The notes below the pieces were generated by a model. The model saw only the letters and a program-made list of their open reading frames with translations. It was not told where the DNA came from and did not search any database. DNA of 64,000 nt from Tragulus kanchil (Eukaryota > Chordata > Mammalia > Artiodactyla > Tragulidae), in NCBI GenBank assembly GCA_022376925.1, contig JAIOJX010000004.1, forward strand, positions 180,387,501 through 180,451,500, in the 5' to 3' direction. How positions within the stretch are numbered: position 1 is the first letter of the stretch; the number at the start of each line of letters is the position of its first letter. Position numbers and translations under genes: made by a program. Below, piece after piece: positions 11,701-26,700 of the stretch.

Positions 11701-14700
11701 CGGAAGCCTGGACGGCAGACACGGGTCTGCACCAGCTCGAAGGTCTCGCCTCCTCTCCGGTCTCAGTCTCCCCATCCACAGGCTGGGAAGTCGGAGCAGT
11801 GCTTTTCCAACTTCATTTCAGTGACAAAACCCGGGAATCTAAGGCAGGTTCTAATAGCAAAACGGTCAAGAACAGAGCCGCTGCGGGACGAGCAGCTGTG
11901 GATGGACCACCCAGAAAGGCGGCCCCTGAGGTGCCAAGGGCTCCACCGAGCACAGTCTGGAGCACAGTCTGAAGCCCTCGGAGGAGGGAGGGCAGCGTCT
12001 CTGAGGTCCCCAGATACCTCAGGTGGTGGTGTGGGACCCCACCCGTCTAGAGATGCCCCACCTTCCTCTGGCCTCAAGGGAGCCCTGATAACACCGGGCC
12101 CTCCCCTTCCCCCTTCCCCACGTCAAGCTCACCCCCCACAACATGCCCCCAACTCCCTGCAGGCCTGTCTCCTTCCAGCTGCACATTCCATCAGCCACTC
12201 AGCCCCAGACGGCTCCTGGCCTCGCACGGAAGCCACAGCTCCCAGCCGCCTCCCCTCCGCCTTCCTGGGGGCAACGGCTCGGCCCTGAGCGCTCCTCCCT
12301 CCACCCCCTCCTCCACCCGCCTCTCCTTCAGCATCTGCCCAGCTCCTGAGGCCAGCGCTGGCCCTGCCCCCTCAAGCCCCCGCCTTCCAGCCGCACCTTC
12401 CTGACGTCACGCCCCAGACCCCAAACTTCCTCAGGTACGTGGGACGTGATCCTAGCTCTTCAGCCTGGGGGGCTGCACGACAAACACTGTTCCTCACCTC
12501 CTGCTGCAGCCCACGCCCCGCCCACAGCTCCAGGGAGACTTCCTGAGAGCCCGTGCTCCCCTGGAACTTCTAGAAGCCCGCCCTGTCCAGAGCCTGGGCT
12601 CCCAGCATTCTCTTGTTCTGCTTCAGGCAAGGGCGTGCTAGCTGGGGGCAGCTGATCCTCAGATGTTTAGGAACTCTGTGGTAGTTATTTAGCACAGCTA
12701 TCATTAGAAATGACACACACTTATAATTAGTTCCATTACAATCAAAGCTGAGGAAGTTCCCTGGCAGTCCAGAGAATTCACCTTCCAAGGCAGGGAACGT
12801 GGGTTCGGTCCCTGGTGGGGGAACAAAGAGCCCACACGCCAAGGGACAGCGAAGTCCATGTGCCTTCCCTGGAGAAAAGCCTGCACACCCCAGCGAAGAG
12901 CCTGAAGGCAGCAAGCAAGATCCAGGGTGGCCAAAAATACATACATATTAGAAAACAAAGCCGATACCCAAGAGTCACTCCCTAAGTATTTCACTGCGTT
13001 TCACTGGTAGTGGCGCCCTGGGGGTATGGACGCAGCCTGCACCTGCAGGGCGGAAGTGCCCCCGACGGCGCGCACACGGCTCCCCAATCCTGTTCAGGGG
13101 CGTCAGCTGCAGCAGGAACACTGACATCATGACCACTGGTCAACAGGACAGACCAGAGCTTGATTTACTGTGTGGCCGGCTGTCTTTCCAAGCGATGAGC
13201 AAACGCTATGAGCGCTCACAGCACTGACGAAGCTTCATGGTGTCTCCCAGCTATGACTGTCACATCGCACACAGCACAGAAACCCAATAAACCGCCTGAA
13301 AGGACTATCTTCGAATAGTCTCAGCAGTAAAGGACCCTCCGTTAGAGCAAAGACGCTGCTCGTGACATCGACCGAGTGACGCTTTGACATGTATCCTGCT
13401 GGCCTACTCATTCACACAAACAAAAACGCCAGCGAGCGAGTTAGAATGACACTCATCTGTCAGTTAGCTGTGGATACGAGCATTCGGAAAAATCAATGAG
13501 AATAGTCTGAGAAAAATCAATTTGCTATACGGAATTCACGATGGAAGCATGACTTATTTTTTATTTGTAAGTTGCACACTAGACATCTTTTGCGTCAGTA
13601 AAACGTACAAGAAACATGTGTAAGTGTCAGTGTGTCCACGCACACGTGTTTTTTTCTAGAGAGCTGACTGTCGCAGGAATGATGGTCAAAAGTGTCTCTG
13701 GACACGGCAAAAACGTCCCCAGGGGAACAACATCTACCCTCGCTGAGAGCTGCCGTCTTGGGCAGGCTGTGCGTCCCCGAGGGCCACTGGCGGCGCCCAT
13801 GTCCCGTAGACCACCTTGCGCAAGGCCTCCGCCTGGCAGGCACAAGAGTTCTCACTCTCCATACAGAGGGTCACACGGGGGCTCATGCATGGGCGCAGTC
13901 GGACCCGAGTTCAAATCCCACCTCTGACATCTGTAGGCCGGTTGACCTCAGGCAAGTCACATAACCTCTCAGAGCTCAGTGGCCTTGTCTGCAAAATGGG
14001 CACAGTGCTCACGTCCACCCGCTGGGGAGAGTGAATGAAACGATGCATGTCAGAGGCCTCGCCCGGGTTCCATTCCGGTACAGGAAGCGTTCCCAGAAAA
14101 TCACCAATGTCTCAAAGCACAGCCACCAGAAACCTGCCTCATCCCCCACGCCACAGCTCCTCGGCCTTACCTGTGAGATGTAGCCTGGGGGGATGTGGCC
14201 ATCTTCCTGGGACTTGGGTGCCCCCTGAGGAGCCTCGCCTTGGAGACGCCAGGCCTCTAGCTGAGCACGGAGGGACTGGACCTACGGAGATGGGGGAGGC
14301 GGGGTCAGAGAGGGCCTCAAAGCATGAAGTGGCCTGGTGTGGAGAGGCGAGCTAGGAGGACATTCTAGTTGTTTCCTGGATGGCCAGGTTGGAAACCAGG
14401 AGCGCGCTGGCCCAGAGAAGGCCCGACAGGGTTGGGAGCAGGACGCCACGGCCACAGGTATTCACCACATCATGCAGGTGGGAGGAAACTTCCGAGAGTC
14501 TCCGTTTCCCATCGGGACAACAGTGAGCTGGTCTACCCCTTGGGATCATGAGGCTGCCACGTGACCAGGTGAGGACCGCATGAGCCAATGTAGGTCGGGA
14601 GGTCCTAGCACAAGGCTTGGCATACAGAAGGCGCTCAATAAATGGTCTCTCCCTTCTCTTCCCACTTACCTGCTCTGTGGCTGCTGAGGACAGAACAAAG

Positions 14701-17700
14701 ATGGGGGAAAACAAACAAAAACAAAAGATCCTCAAGGTCCAGGAAAGAAGATTCCAGGTCACAAGGCGCTGGAAGTGGCAGTGGCTCGGGGTGAGCTCCC
14801 CATCACCGCCAGTATGCAAGACCAACGCTAGAGTGTGACTGCAGGGGTCATATGCGGGTTCTGGTGGGTGAGGAGGCTCCCAGAGGCCAGCCGAGCCGCC
14901 TACCTCCTTCTCCAGCGCCTCGTGGCTGTCGCTCGGGGCCCCCCGGCGCTCCCCGCGGCCTTGGTTGAGCAGGGCGGTGAGAGGCACCCGCTTGTCTTCC
15001 CGCAGAGGCAGCTTCTCCAGCTCCTGCCACTTCTTCTCGATCTCCTCGCTGAGCCGGCTCTGCTGGTCCTCGGTCAGGGGGGCGCCCAGCACCCGGCGGG
15101 GACCCTCGCCTGCGGGCGTCTCCATGGCCCGGCCGTCCGTGGCCTCGAACCACCTGCGCCGCTCCTCGGAGCGCTGGGCCAGGTCCCGCTCCAGCTCCTC
15201 CTGCTTGGCCGGGCGGGCGAGGGCGCGGGCCGGGGTGCGGGCCCGCTGCGGGGAGCCCTGCGTCAGCGGGGAGAGCTCCACGTAGTCCAGCGACTGCCGC
15301 TGCCCGTCTGCCTTCCGGGGGGCGCCCCTGCTGATGACCTCAGAGCCCACCCGCTGCTCCCCAGCCTTCAGGGGGCCCTTCGGGGTGCCATAGCCATGCA
15401 GCGTGTTCTCCTTGTTGCAGTCCGAGAGCCTAGGGGGCCAGCAGAGCCAGTCAGGCACGTCTGGGGTGCCACCCGTGTGCCGGGGCCTGGGGACAGACCC
15501 CCGTGGCGGACGCAGGTGAGAACTAGAGCTCCAGCATTCACAGACCCTGGGAATCATCCCGGCTCCACCCCTCACCAGCAGAGGGATCAGGGGACCTGGC
15601 CGCCTCCTCATCTGTCACGGGGATCAGCAAAGTCTCTCATGGGAGGGGCGTGAGGACCAGATGAGCGCATGTGCGCACAGCACCCAGGAAGCCCTTTGTG
15701 AACGGTGAGTGTTGAGGGGCGGTGGCCCTGGGCTCCAGAGGCTCACCCAGGAGTGGGGGAGATGCCCAGGGTTACTGCCAGTGAGGCCAACAATGGCCTC
15801 TGGCTACACAGAGCGCACCCTGTGGACACTTGTAACCACTGGGTTGGTCCCCTTCTCCTTCCATAACAATGCACAGTCCTCGGTCATCTGGCCAAAAACA
15901 AGAGCGGCCCTTGCAGTGACGCACGGCTGTGTGACTCGACTCTGCCCAGCGCATGTGAGAGGCGCACCCTTCAGAGGACGCCGGTGCCCTGGCCTGGCCC
16001 TCAGCGGGGACCCATGACAATGTGCGCAGGGCTCTGGCCCAGAGGCAAGGACGCGGGCTAAGGGCCACAGAGCGGCCCACCAGGCCTGGAGCGAGCAATA
16101 AACCTCCCTCGCGTAAACCCGTGTTTGGGGCTGGTTCCTCATAGCAGTGGGGCCTAGACAGTAAGTCAGGGTCCAGCTGCCCGGTGGCCAAGAGTTTATA
16201 AAGGGCCTGTGTACATCCTCGCACGACGCCTGGTGGGACGGGCGAGGAACCTGCAACTCAGGCTGACCGGCAGGGTGCGGCCAGGCAGGGGGCCGCACAC
16301 TCAGCACCCCTCGACACCACGCTTCGGTTCCTGTGGTCCAGCAGCCAGAGGCCCTACTCCCACCGGCATCGGTGTTTTCTTGTTTTTTTTTTTTTTAAAA
16401 AAAGATGCTTACTTAAATTTACTTTATATTTCTGGCCATGCTGCATTGCATGCAGGATTTTAGTTCCCTGCCCAGGGATCGAACCTGTGCCCCCTGCAAT
16501 AAAGCACAGAGTTCTAGCCACGGGACTGCCAGGCAAGCCCCACACCTGAGGTCTCCACCGTGTCGGGGTGCCACCCTCAGTCCTCCTGCCCTTCTCCCCA
16601 CAGCCACCTCCACAGAGCGAGTTCCCCACCCAGCCTGAGACGCCACCCCCTCTCCCTGCACAGGCTCCGACACAGCCCCCGCGGCACACAGACCACTAGC
16701 CCCCTCACACGTCCTCCGGCTCAGCGGCACTTTTCCACAGGGCCGAGGCCTCTCCCCATCTCAGGATGAGAGCAGAGTCAACCTCAAGTCCCAAAGGTAG
16801 GCTTCCCTGGTGGCCCAGTGGGTAAAGAGGCTGTCTTGCGGTGCAAGGGGCACTGGTTCGGTCCCTGGCCCGGGAAGATCCCATGTGCCGTGGAGCGGCT
16901 GGACGGGTGTGTCCAATTACGAGCCAGCGCTCTGGAGCGCATGCGCCCAGAGCCAATGCTCTGCAACAAGAGAGGCCACTGCGACGGGAGGCCCACAGAG
17001 GCCAAACAATAAGGATGGATGAACATAAACAAATAAAAAAACAATAAAAGAGGCCAAAATTTAAGAAAAGAAAGAGAAAAAAGAATTCTCAAGGTATATC
17101 TGGGTGAGGGCCATGGGTACCCACAGCCCTCTTCCTCCCCCTATTCTGCTGGTAGAGAAACTGAGGCCCAGGAAGCAGAACCAGAAACCCACTCAGGATG
17201 CGGGGGTGAGCACCTCCCCAGTCCAGCCCAGCACGTACTTGGTGACATCTGGGGCTGAGGTGGGACGCACAGTCTTCCTCAGGGCCTCGATCCAGTTCCT
17301 CCGGATGCCCGAGGTCATGGCCGACAACGTATACACAGCGTCTTTGGTCTGCAAACCCACCCACAGGTAGGCTGCCACCGGGCCGGCCCCCTCCCTGTGC
17401 CCTCCCCGCCCTGGCCCCCAGGGAGGTACTCCCTCCCAGGTGGGTATCTGAGGCCTAAGCCTGGAGGGGGGTGGAGGATGCAAAGCCTCCCCTCCAGCAG
17501 CCTCGAAAGAGCCCCATCCAAAGCCTCTCCAAAGCCAGCGGTATCTAGGATCACCCCAGACATCATAGTCCATGTCGGCACTGAGCTCCTGACTGGCCCT
17601 GAGGACAACGTCTCTGGGGAAACGAGTGACAGGAGCCAGTCTGGTGAGCCACGCTACACCCCAACACCCGCTCCGGGGGCCCCCCGGGCACGCCACCCCG

Positions 17701-20700
17701 GCTGCCCGCAGGCTCACGTGGATCTGGAAGCCATAGTTGCGCTGCACCGCGTACTCGGTGACGTCCGTGCAGGAGCGCAGGTCAATCTCGCCGTCCAGCT
17801 CGTCCGCCTGCAGCAAGAGAGCGCGTGGCGGCCCGCGGGCTCCAGCCATCCCTCCCGAGCCCCCTCCAGACCCCCGGACACTGACGGCAGAGGCAGCCCC
17901 CCGGCCACCGTCTCACCTCCTCGGCGGTGGAATCCCGGTAGTACTTGAGGCTCGAATCGGTCAGCACAAACCAGTGCTTCTTCCACTGCGAAGGAGACGG
18001 TGGTGAGTAGGGGGTGGGGGCGTGGAATGAGTGTGCGCTGTGTGTGTGTGGACCATTCCATGGGCACCCTCGGTGCAGCCAGGTCCACAGTTCTGCTCTC
18101 AGCAGGTGCCTGGCACCCCTGCCCTGCTGAGGGGCGGGCGTAGGGGGCAGCGCAGTCACAAAATCCGCATTTGCAGTTAGGCCCTCCATTTCCTCTCTGG
18201 GCCTCTGGGCCTCGGGAGCAGTATCTGTGAAACGGGTCGGCTTCTCCCCAGTATCCACACCCTCCCTTCTTTCTGGGAGCCCTTCCTTGGTGTGCTGACA
18301 CTTCCGCAGGATTCCTCATCCTGTCCGCCAAGGTCACCAAGGCTCCTACACACAAACCCTACCCAGCGCGGTCCAGGAAGGGGCAGGCCTGTGTGAGGGC
18401 ACTGGTCTAGCAAGCCAGAGGCTGGGACTTCAACAGTCTTCATGTGCCACTCCCGGATCAATCACCCCTGTGGCCGAGGAGAAGTCTCCCAGCGTGCAGG
18501 ACTGGAAGGGGGCCCCGGGGGAAGCGGCTGAGAGCTGGTCGTATTCTGCCTCTTGATCTGGGTACGGGCTACATGCGTGTTCAGCCACGGGAATGGATTA
18601 TCTGCACATTCACGAGGTGGGCAGCTTTCAGCAATGTGTCTCTCCGCTGCCACGGGGGTGAGGCTGGCAGGACACACAGGAGGGGCGGGGCCGTCAGAGC
18701 AGCCTGTAGGGAAGCGCCAGGCTCAGCTTGGCCCGGGCTTCTGGCCATTCGCTGGAATGCCGGTCCAGGTCCGCCCACTGTCGGGCCAGCGCACGCCCTC
18801 CTGCGGCTCCACCGCATCACCAAGCTCTTATTGTTACTATTTCGAGTACTCAGTTTTCTTTCCTCAAGAAGATGGTAAGATGTCAAGGATGTGCCAGGAT
18901 GATATTTTCTACTTTCTTCACACTGCCTCCCCTGAAGAATAGTATCGTAGCACCCAAGAGATGGAGGTAACAACTATTTTATCCCTCGCTAGCTGTGTGT
19001 CTTTAGTCAACTGTCTTGACCTCTCTGAGCTTCCGTTTTCTGACTTGTAAAGTAAGGCTAAGTAGTCCCTAAGCGTCCTAGTGAGGTTAAAGAAGAGTTA
19101 TCCGGGGAGTACTTGAGGCTCGAATCGGTCAGCACAAACCAGTGCTTCTTCCACTGCGAAGGAGACGGTGGTGAGTAGGGGGTGGGGGCGTGGAATGAGT
19201 GTGCGCTGTGTGTGTGTGGACCATTCCATGGGCACCCTCGGTGCAGCCAGGTCCACAGTTCTGCTCTCAGCAGGTGCCTGGCACCCCTGCCCTGCTGAGG
19301 GGCGGGCGTAGGGGGCAGCGCAGTCACAAAATCCGCATTTGCAGTTAGGCCCTCCATTTCCTCTCTGGGCCTCTGGGCCTCGGGAGCAGTATCTGTGAAA
19401 CGGGTCGGCTTCTCCCCAGTATCCACACCCTCCCTTCTTTCTGGGAGCCCTTCCTTGGTGTGCTGACACTTCCGCAGGATTCCTCATCCTGTCCGCCAAG
19501 GTCACCAAGGCTCCTACACACAAACCCTACCCAGCGCGGTCCAGGAAGGGGCAGGCCTGTGTGAGGGCACTGGTCTAGCAAGCCAGAGGCTGGGACTTCA
19601 ACAGTCTTCATGTGCCACTCCCGGATCAATCACCCCTGTGGCCGAGGAGAAGTCTCCCAGCGTGCAGGACTGGAAGGGGGCCCCGGGGGAAGCGGCTGAG
19701 AGCTGGTCGTATTCTGCCTCTTGATCTGGGTACGGGCTACATGCGTGTTCAGCCACGGGAATGGATTATCTGCACATTCACGAGGTGGGCAGCTTTCAGC
19801 AATGTGTCTCTCCGCTGCCACGGGGGTGAGGCTGGCAGGACACACAGGAGGGGCGGGGCCGTCAGAGCAGCCTGTAGGGAAGCGCCAGGCTCAGCTTGGC
19901 CCGGGCTTCTGGCCATTCGCTGGAATGCCGGTCCAGGTCCGCCCACTGTCGGGCCAGCGCACGCCCTCCTGCGGCTCCACCGCATCACCAAGCTCTTATT
20001 GTTACTATTTCGAGTACTCAGTTTTCTTTCCTCAAGAAGATGGTAAGATGTCAAGGATGTGCCAGGATGATATTTTCTACTTTCTTCACACTGCCTCCCC
20101 TGAAGAATAGTATCGTAGCACCCAAGAGATGGAGGTAACAACTATTTTATCCCTCGCTAGCTGTGTGTCTTTAGTCAACTGTCTTGACCTCTCTGAGCTT
20201 CCGTTTTCTGACTTGTAAAGTAAGGCTAAGTAGTCCCTAAGCGTCCTAGTGAGGTTAGAAATTCCGAGCCCTCCCTGGAGCACGTCTCATGGCAATTGGC
20301 ACGGGGTCAGGCACTAGGATTCTGGGAGCTGTTCCAAGAGATCAGCCCTCCTGGAGCCATCCTGCTCTTCTAAGTGGCCTGAGTTGCTGCTCAGGACAAC
20401 TGGCCCTCTGTAAAGCAGGGTAGGGGTTCTGGGCCAAATGACCGCTTTGGCCCCTCCAGGCCTAGTCTACAGCTGCCTGCGGTGGCAGCTGGCTAGAGCT
20501 CTGTGGGCCTCGGGGCCTCAGGTACCCCACGTTCTAGGCCTGGTTGGCCCAAGGTGCTGCAGGGCCTGGGAGAGATCAAAGCTCTCGTGGGCCTGTCTCC
20601 TGTCTCTGCATTGAGGAGCGGGGCTGGCTGAACTCCCAGGGCCCTTCCAGCTCCGACATTCCAAAACCCTGCGAAAGAGAATGAGTAACGGCCAGTTCTG

Positions 20701-23700
20701 GGTGGAGCCCGTAATCTCTGCCCTCCAGAGACCCTGGGTGGGGAGGCTAGGAAGGGTCACTGGCAGGGTGCCCGGGCTTGTGTGAGCCTGGAGCCCAGCC
20801 ACCAGGGGGCTGGCGCGCAGGCAGCGGGTGCAGAAGGCTGGGAGCTGGAGGGAATGAAGCATGTGGGCAGGAAACACAATGAGATTCCCTTTGGCTCCGA
20901 GCCCTCCCTGGCATGCGGGCTGCACGCAGACCCAAGCCGCGGGCGCATGCAGGACCCGGGCAGGCAGAGGTCCCTTCCCAGGCGGGGTGGGCGGGAGGCC
21001 AGCTCCAGCTCCAGCCTGGCAGCCAGAAGGGGAGAGAGGGGGAAAAGCGACTGTCCTTCTGGTGCTAAAGACGCACACGGTAGAGGAAACGAAGGGTAAC
21101 GAGCGGAGACTAAGCGGACACTGGGTGCGGTGTGGGTCCCTTTACGCGCTGGACCTCGGGGCTGCTGTCCAGCCTGGAAAGAATGCTCACTGTCCAGCAC
21201 GCCCATTTCACAAGTTTCACCAAGGCCAGACGCAGCCGTGGCTCGCCCGGTGGGGCCCCAGGTTGGTGAGGCTTCCACGAACGTGCTCTGAGCTCCCCCG
21301 GGGCTGGGGGAGCCACTGCAAGGCTGCGTCTTTGGGAATCTATACACACCTGGGTGATCTCTGTGGACCCTTCCCTCCCAGCCCCTGGGACGCTCAGCCA
21401 AGGTCGTCAAGAGGTGGGAGGGCCGAGGGGCTCTGGGTGAGAGGAGAGGATGGGAGCGGAGCAGGAAGGGCCAGGCGGGTGCCATTCTGGGGCCCTCTGC
21501 ATACTGCAGGCCGCTCCACGAGGCTGAGAGGACAAGCAGCCTCTGCCCTCCCCGCCCGGAGTCCAAGGCCTCCTTTCCAACTGGACAAGAAACATCCCTC
21601 CCTCAGGGTTCCTGCTCAGGCCCCCACCCTCTACACCTCTACCCAGAAGCCAGGATCTCCAGAAGGCTGGACAGGCCAGGGAAGCTGCTCAACCACCTCG
21701 GCGGTCCCCAGGACCCAACAGAGCCCTGTAGCAACCCCACTTCCCACGCCCTGCGGCCCACCCCACCCCAGCCCTCCTACCTCTCCAGGTTCGTCCAAAA
21801 TCGACATCCATCCCTTCTTGAAGTTGAGCAGATCGGGCTATGGGGAGAGGGGGTGGCAGATGAGTCAGGCCCCGTGAGAACCTAAGGGGCCCAACCTGCC
21901 CCCGTAAGCCCTCTAAGAGCCCAGGGAAGCCTGGAGGCAGGGCCGAGGGCCCAGGGAGCCCCCCAAATCCAGGCAGGCTTCCAGCCACTGAGGCAGCCCT
22001 GGTCCCTCGCAAACACTGGCAGTCTCCGGCAGGTGGCCGGGTGACTGGCCGTCCACCACAGACCCCCGAGCTCCTCGCCCACCTGCTTCCCCACCTGCGC
22101 GTGGAGTAGAGGGAGAGGGGAGACAACCCTGACTAGAAAGGGAGACCCTCAGAAGGCTCAGAGGACAGGCCAGACCAGCGGGCGGAGCCAACCGTCCAGT
22201 TCCTCTCGCTGCTCAGGCCCCGGCAGAAAACGCCCTAACGGTCTTACTCATCCTCAACCCACTAACGCTGCCGGGGTCCAACCAGCCTTGCCCTTCCTCG
22301 TCTCCTGGAGACCCTGAAAGATGGAGCCGGGCCCAGGCTGTGGTCAGAGACCCCCTGACTCCCCTAGATCTCTGGAAGGGCTGGGGAGATGGTACCTCAG
22401 TCCCGGCAAGCCCTACCTGCCGTGTGCTGCCCAGCGGGGCACGGCCCCGGGGCCTGGGGGCTCCCAGCGGTAGCATGCTCTGTGGGGATCTTGAGCTAGG
22501 TCCCCCCACCTAGCCCTAGATGGCGAAACTGCTCATCCGGGCATTTTGGCCGGCCAGGCCTATCCACAGACCCTCCCTCGGCGGCCGAGACCTCTCCCTG
22601 GGCTAAGTCCCGGTCCCCTGGTCCCCCTGCCGGGTCTCAGCTCCGGCTGGCTGGCTGCTGGCGGGCGGGCAGGGCGGAGGCTGCCACCTGCTGCCATGGC
22701 TCTGAGCCCACCTATCAGCACCTGCGTTGCAGCCTCACCGGGCCAAGGTGTCTGGTTGCGTGGAGGGAGCGGGTGGCACGGCTCCGTGGGGTGGGCGGTG
22801 ACAACGGCTGGAAACCGGAGCCACCTAACCTGGCCGCCTCCTGTGACCCGCCTTCCTCCTCTTCCTCAGGAAGAGGCCTGAGAGGGGCCTGGCCAGCAGT
22901 GCGGACATCCTAAGCCATCCGCGGCCACGGCCTTGGGACCAGGGCCCGTGGACCAGGCAGGCGGGCAGCCCAGCCCGTGTCACAGCCCCGCCTTGCTGAC
23001 CTGTCTCAGGGAAGGGACACAGGCCCTGTTCAGAGCGGGGAAACCCCAGGCTGTGCACACCCTGTCTGCTCTCTTTTCTTCCCCACCTGGGTCCTCACAT
23101 GGCCCAGAAGCTGCCCAGGGTGGTTCCAAGCTCAGACTGAAGACCAGGAGCCACGCTCAGGGCCACCAAGTCACCCGGAAGCACACGCAGACAGGGACCT
23201 GCTGTGACCCCAGGGCCTGGCATGCTGAGGCCCCAGGGGAAATCTGCTGATGAAGCATCCCTCCTCTACCTCCCTGATCTGAATTCCTGTGCTTGGGGGC
23301 AGTCCCCGCCAGCTCTGGGCGCTGAGGAGCCAGGCTTTCTGCAATGGATCCCACCGCGGGCGTCAGGGCACTGACCCGGGAGTACCCCCTACCTCCCCCC
23401 GCTGCCGGGGTCCAACCAGCCTTGCCCTTCCTCGTCTCCTGGAGACCCTGAAAGATGGAGCCGGGCCCAGGCTGTGGTCAGAGACCCCCTGACTCCCCTA
23501 GATCTCTGGAAGGGCTGGGGAGATGGTACCTCAGTCCCGGCAAGCCCTACCTGCCGTGTGCTGCCCAGCGGGGCACGGGCCCGGGGCCTGGGGGCTCCCA
23601 GCGGTAGCATGCTCTGTGGGGATCTTGAGCTAGGTCCCCCCACCTAGCCCTAGATGGCGAAACTGCTCATCCGGGCATTTTGGCCGGCCAGGCCTATCCA

Positions 23701-26700
23701 CAGACCCTCCCTCGGCGGCCGAGACCTCTCCCTGGGCTAAGTCCCGGTCCCCTGGTCCCCCTGCCGGGTCTCAGCTCCGGCTGGCTGGCTGCTGGCGGGC
23801 GGGCAGGGCGGAGGCTGCCACCTGCTGCCATGGCTCTGAGCCCACCTATCAGCACCTGCGTTGCAGCCTCACCGGGCCAAGGTGTCTGGTTGCGTGGAGG
23901 GAGCGGGTGGCACGGCTCCGTGGGGTGGGCGGTGACAACGGCTGGAAACCGGAGCCACCTAACCTGGCCGCCTCCTGTGACCCGCCTTCCTCCTCTTCCT
24001 CAGGAAGAGGCCTGAGAGGGGCCTGGCCAGCAGTGCGGACATCCTAAGCCATCCGCGGCCACGGCCTTGGGACCAGGGCCCGTGGACCAGGCAGGCGGGC
24101 AGCCCAGCCCGTGTCACAGCCCCGCCTTGCTGACCTGTCTCAGGGAAGGGACACAGGCCCTGTTCAGAGCGGGGAAACCCCAGGCTGTGCACACCCTGTC
24201 TGCTCTCTTTTCTTCCCCACCTGGGTCCTCACATGGCCCAGAAGCTGCCCAGGGTGGTTCCAAGCTCAGACTGAAGACCAGGAGCCACGCTCAGGGCCAC
24301 CAAGTCACCCGGAAGCACACGCAGACAGGGACCTGCTGTGACCCCAGGGCCTGGCATGCTGAGGCCCCAGGGGAAATCTGCTGATGAAGCATCCCTCCTC
24401 TACCTCCCTGATCTGAATTCCTGTGCTTGGGGGCAGTCCCCGCCAGCTCTGGGCGCTGAGGAGCCAGGCTTTCTGCAATGGATCCCACCGCGGGCGTCAG
24501 GGCACTGACCCGGGGAGAGTCCCCGGGAAGGCCCGGCAGACCACCTGGCCAACTGGACTGAGCCCAGGCGGGGCTGGGAGAGCCACGGGCTTCCAGAGGC
24601 TGGGGAAGGGCAAGACGACAGGCTGGGACCCCGAGGTCTGCCTGGGAAGCAGGGCGACCTTCCTAAGCCACATCCCCTCCCCGAGCCTGGCGACCCGACG
24701 TGGCAAACGCTGGGCGCGGGCAGCGGCTCTCCTCCAAGCTCCAGGAGAGACCGGAACAGGCCACACCGCACGCACGCCCGTCAGGCACGGGATGGCGTGG
24801 AGACCTCGGGGAGAGGAGGCCTCCAGGTGCCTGGGAAGCCCTCCAAGGGTCCAAGGTCAGAGAACCCAAGTCTCTCCCCCTGCACCTTCACACGTGGCTC
24901 CTGAGGCCCTCCACCTCCCTCCACCTGCAGGAAGCTCCCTTGCCCCCTTTAAGCCCCCGGAGCACTGACAGGTCCGCACAGCAGCCCTTCCTTCCTCTGG
25001 CCACACGCCGGCCTGGACCACGGACACCACCACCCCAAGCCCACTCAGGCCCGGACCCACTCCCAAAGGCCGAGCGTCACAGGACTGCTTCAGACCTTCA
25101 GGGATGGCTCCAAGGGGCTTCAGGACAAGGTTCGGCTGCCTTAGGACGGCACGAAAGCCTCGGCCCGGCCTCACCCCAGCTTAGGGAGCCCCACGTGTAC
25201 ATCATGACATTTCTTCTCTGATCCTCAACACACCAGGGATGAGGGGCCCTCCACGCACACCCGTGTCCTCTGCTGGAAGCACGAGGCCTCCTCTGCCTCC
25301 TTCCAACAGGCAAATCCCTTCTCGTGCCTTGAGACCTGGCTTAATTGCACACCCTGTCTGCTCTCTTTTCTTCCCCACCTGGGTCCTCACATGGCCCAGA
25401 AGCTGCCCAGGGTGGTTCCAAGCTCAGACTGAAGACCAGGAGCCACGCTCAGGGCCACCAAGTCACCCGGAAGCACACGCAGACAGGGACCTGCTGTGAC
25501 CCCAGGGCCTGGCATGCTGAGGCCCCAGGGGAAATCTGCTGATGAAGCATCCCTCCTCTACCTCCCTGATCTGAATTCCTGTGCTTGGGGGCAGTCCCCG
25601 CCAGCTCTGGGCGCTGAGGAGCCAGGCTTTCTGCAATGGATCCCACCGCGGGCGTCAGGGCACTGACCCGGGGAGAGTCCCCGGGAAGGCCCGGCAGACC
25701 ACCTGGCCAACTGGACTGAGCCCAGGCGGGGCTGGGAGAGCCACGGGCTTCCAGAGGCTGGGGAAGGGCAAGACGACAGGCTGGGACCCCGAGGTCTGCC
25801 TGGGAAGCAGGGCGACCTTCCTAAGCCACATCCCCTCCCCGAGCCTGGCGACCCGACGTGGCAAACGCTGGGCGCGGGCAGCGGCTCTCCTCCAAGCTCC
25901 AGGAGAGACCGGAACAGGCCACACCGCACGCACGCCCGTCAGGCACGGGATGGCGTGGAGACCTCGGGGAGAGGAGGCCTCCAGGTGCCTGGGAAGCCCT
26001 CCAAGGGTCCAAGGTCAGAGAACCCAAGTCTCTCCCCCTGCACCTTCACACGTGGCTCCTGAGGCCCTCCACCTCCCTCCACCTGCAGGAAGCTCCCTTG
26101 CCCCCTTTAAGCCCCCGGAGCACTGACAGGTCCGCACAGCAGCCCTTCCTTCCTCTGGCCACACGCCGGCCTGGACCACGGACACCACCACCCCAAGCCC
26201 ACTCAGGCCCGGACCCACTCCCAAAGGCCGAGCGTCACAGGACTGCTTCAGACCTTCAGGGATGGCTCCAAGGGGCTTCAGGACAAGGTTCGGCTGCCTT
26301 AGGACGGCACGAAAGCCTCGGCCCGGCCTCACCCCAGCTTAGGGAGCCCCACGTGTACATCATGACATTTCTTCTCTGATCCTCAACACACCAGGGATGA
26401 GGGGCCCTCCACGCACACCCGTGTCCTCTGCTGGAAGCACGAGGCCTCCTCTGCCTCCTTCCAACAGGCAAATCCCTTCTCGTGCCTTGAGACCTGGCTT
26501 AATTGCGACCTCGGAGGCGCCTTTCCCAGCACACGCCACGCCAGACGGCCTCCCGTGGCCTCTGGGGCACCCGTGTCTAAGCCACTCACCCACCCTCACA
26601 GGCCACAGCAGAAGCCACTAGGGACACGCGCTGCTCAGCCCGCAAGATCTCAGGACTCAGGACATTCATACAAATTCCTTCTTTTTCTTTTTTTTCTCTC

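Larger units (their letters stand above)
10720..14170 (-). other. Intron, mostly unique sequence
   Basis: It contains a degraded CHR-like SINE at about 12752-12948 and a MIR at about 13890-14050. The stretch 13000-13600 is AT-richer unique sequence with nothing I recognise. Several open frames up to 235 codons at 11370-12290 have no recognisable homology and lie in GC-rich DNA. Confidence 0.6.
15430..17238 (-). other. Intron with two CHR-like SINEs
   Basis: It contains a reverse SINE at 16390-16546 and a forward SINE at 16799-17082. The remaining sequence is unique, without recognised features. Confidence 0.65.

Noticed and set aside
20861..21877. 338-codon plus-strand frame
   Set aside because: Low-complexity Pro/Gly/Arg composition, no recognisable domain, and it overlaps a genuine exon on the other strand.
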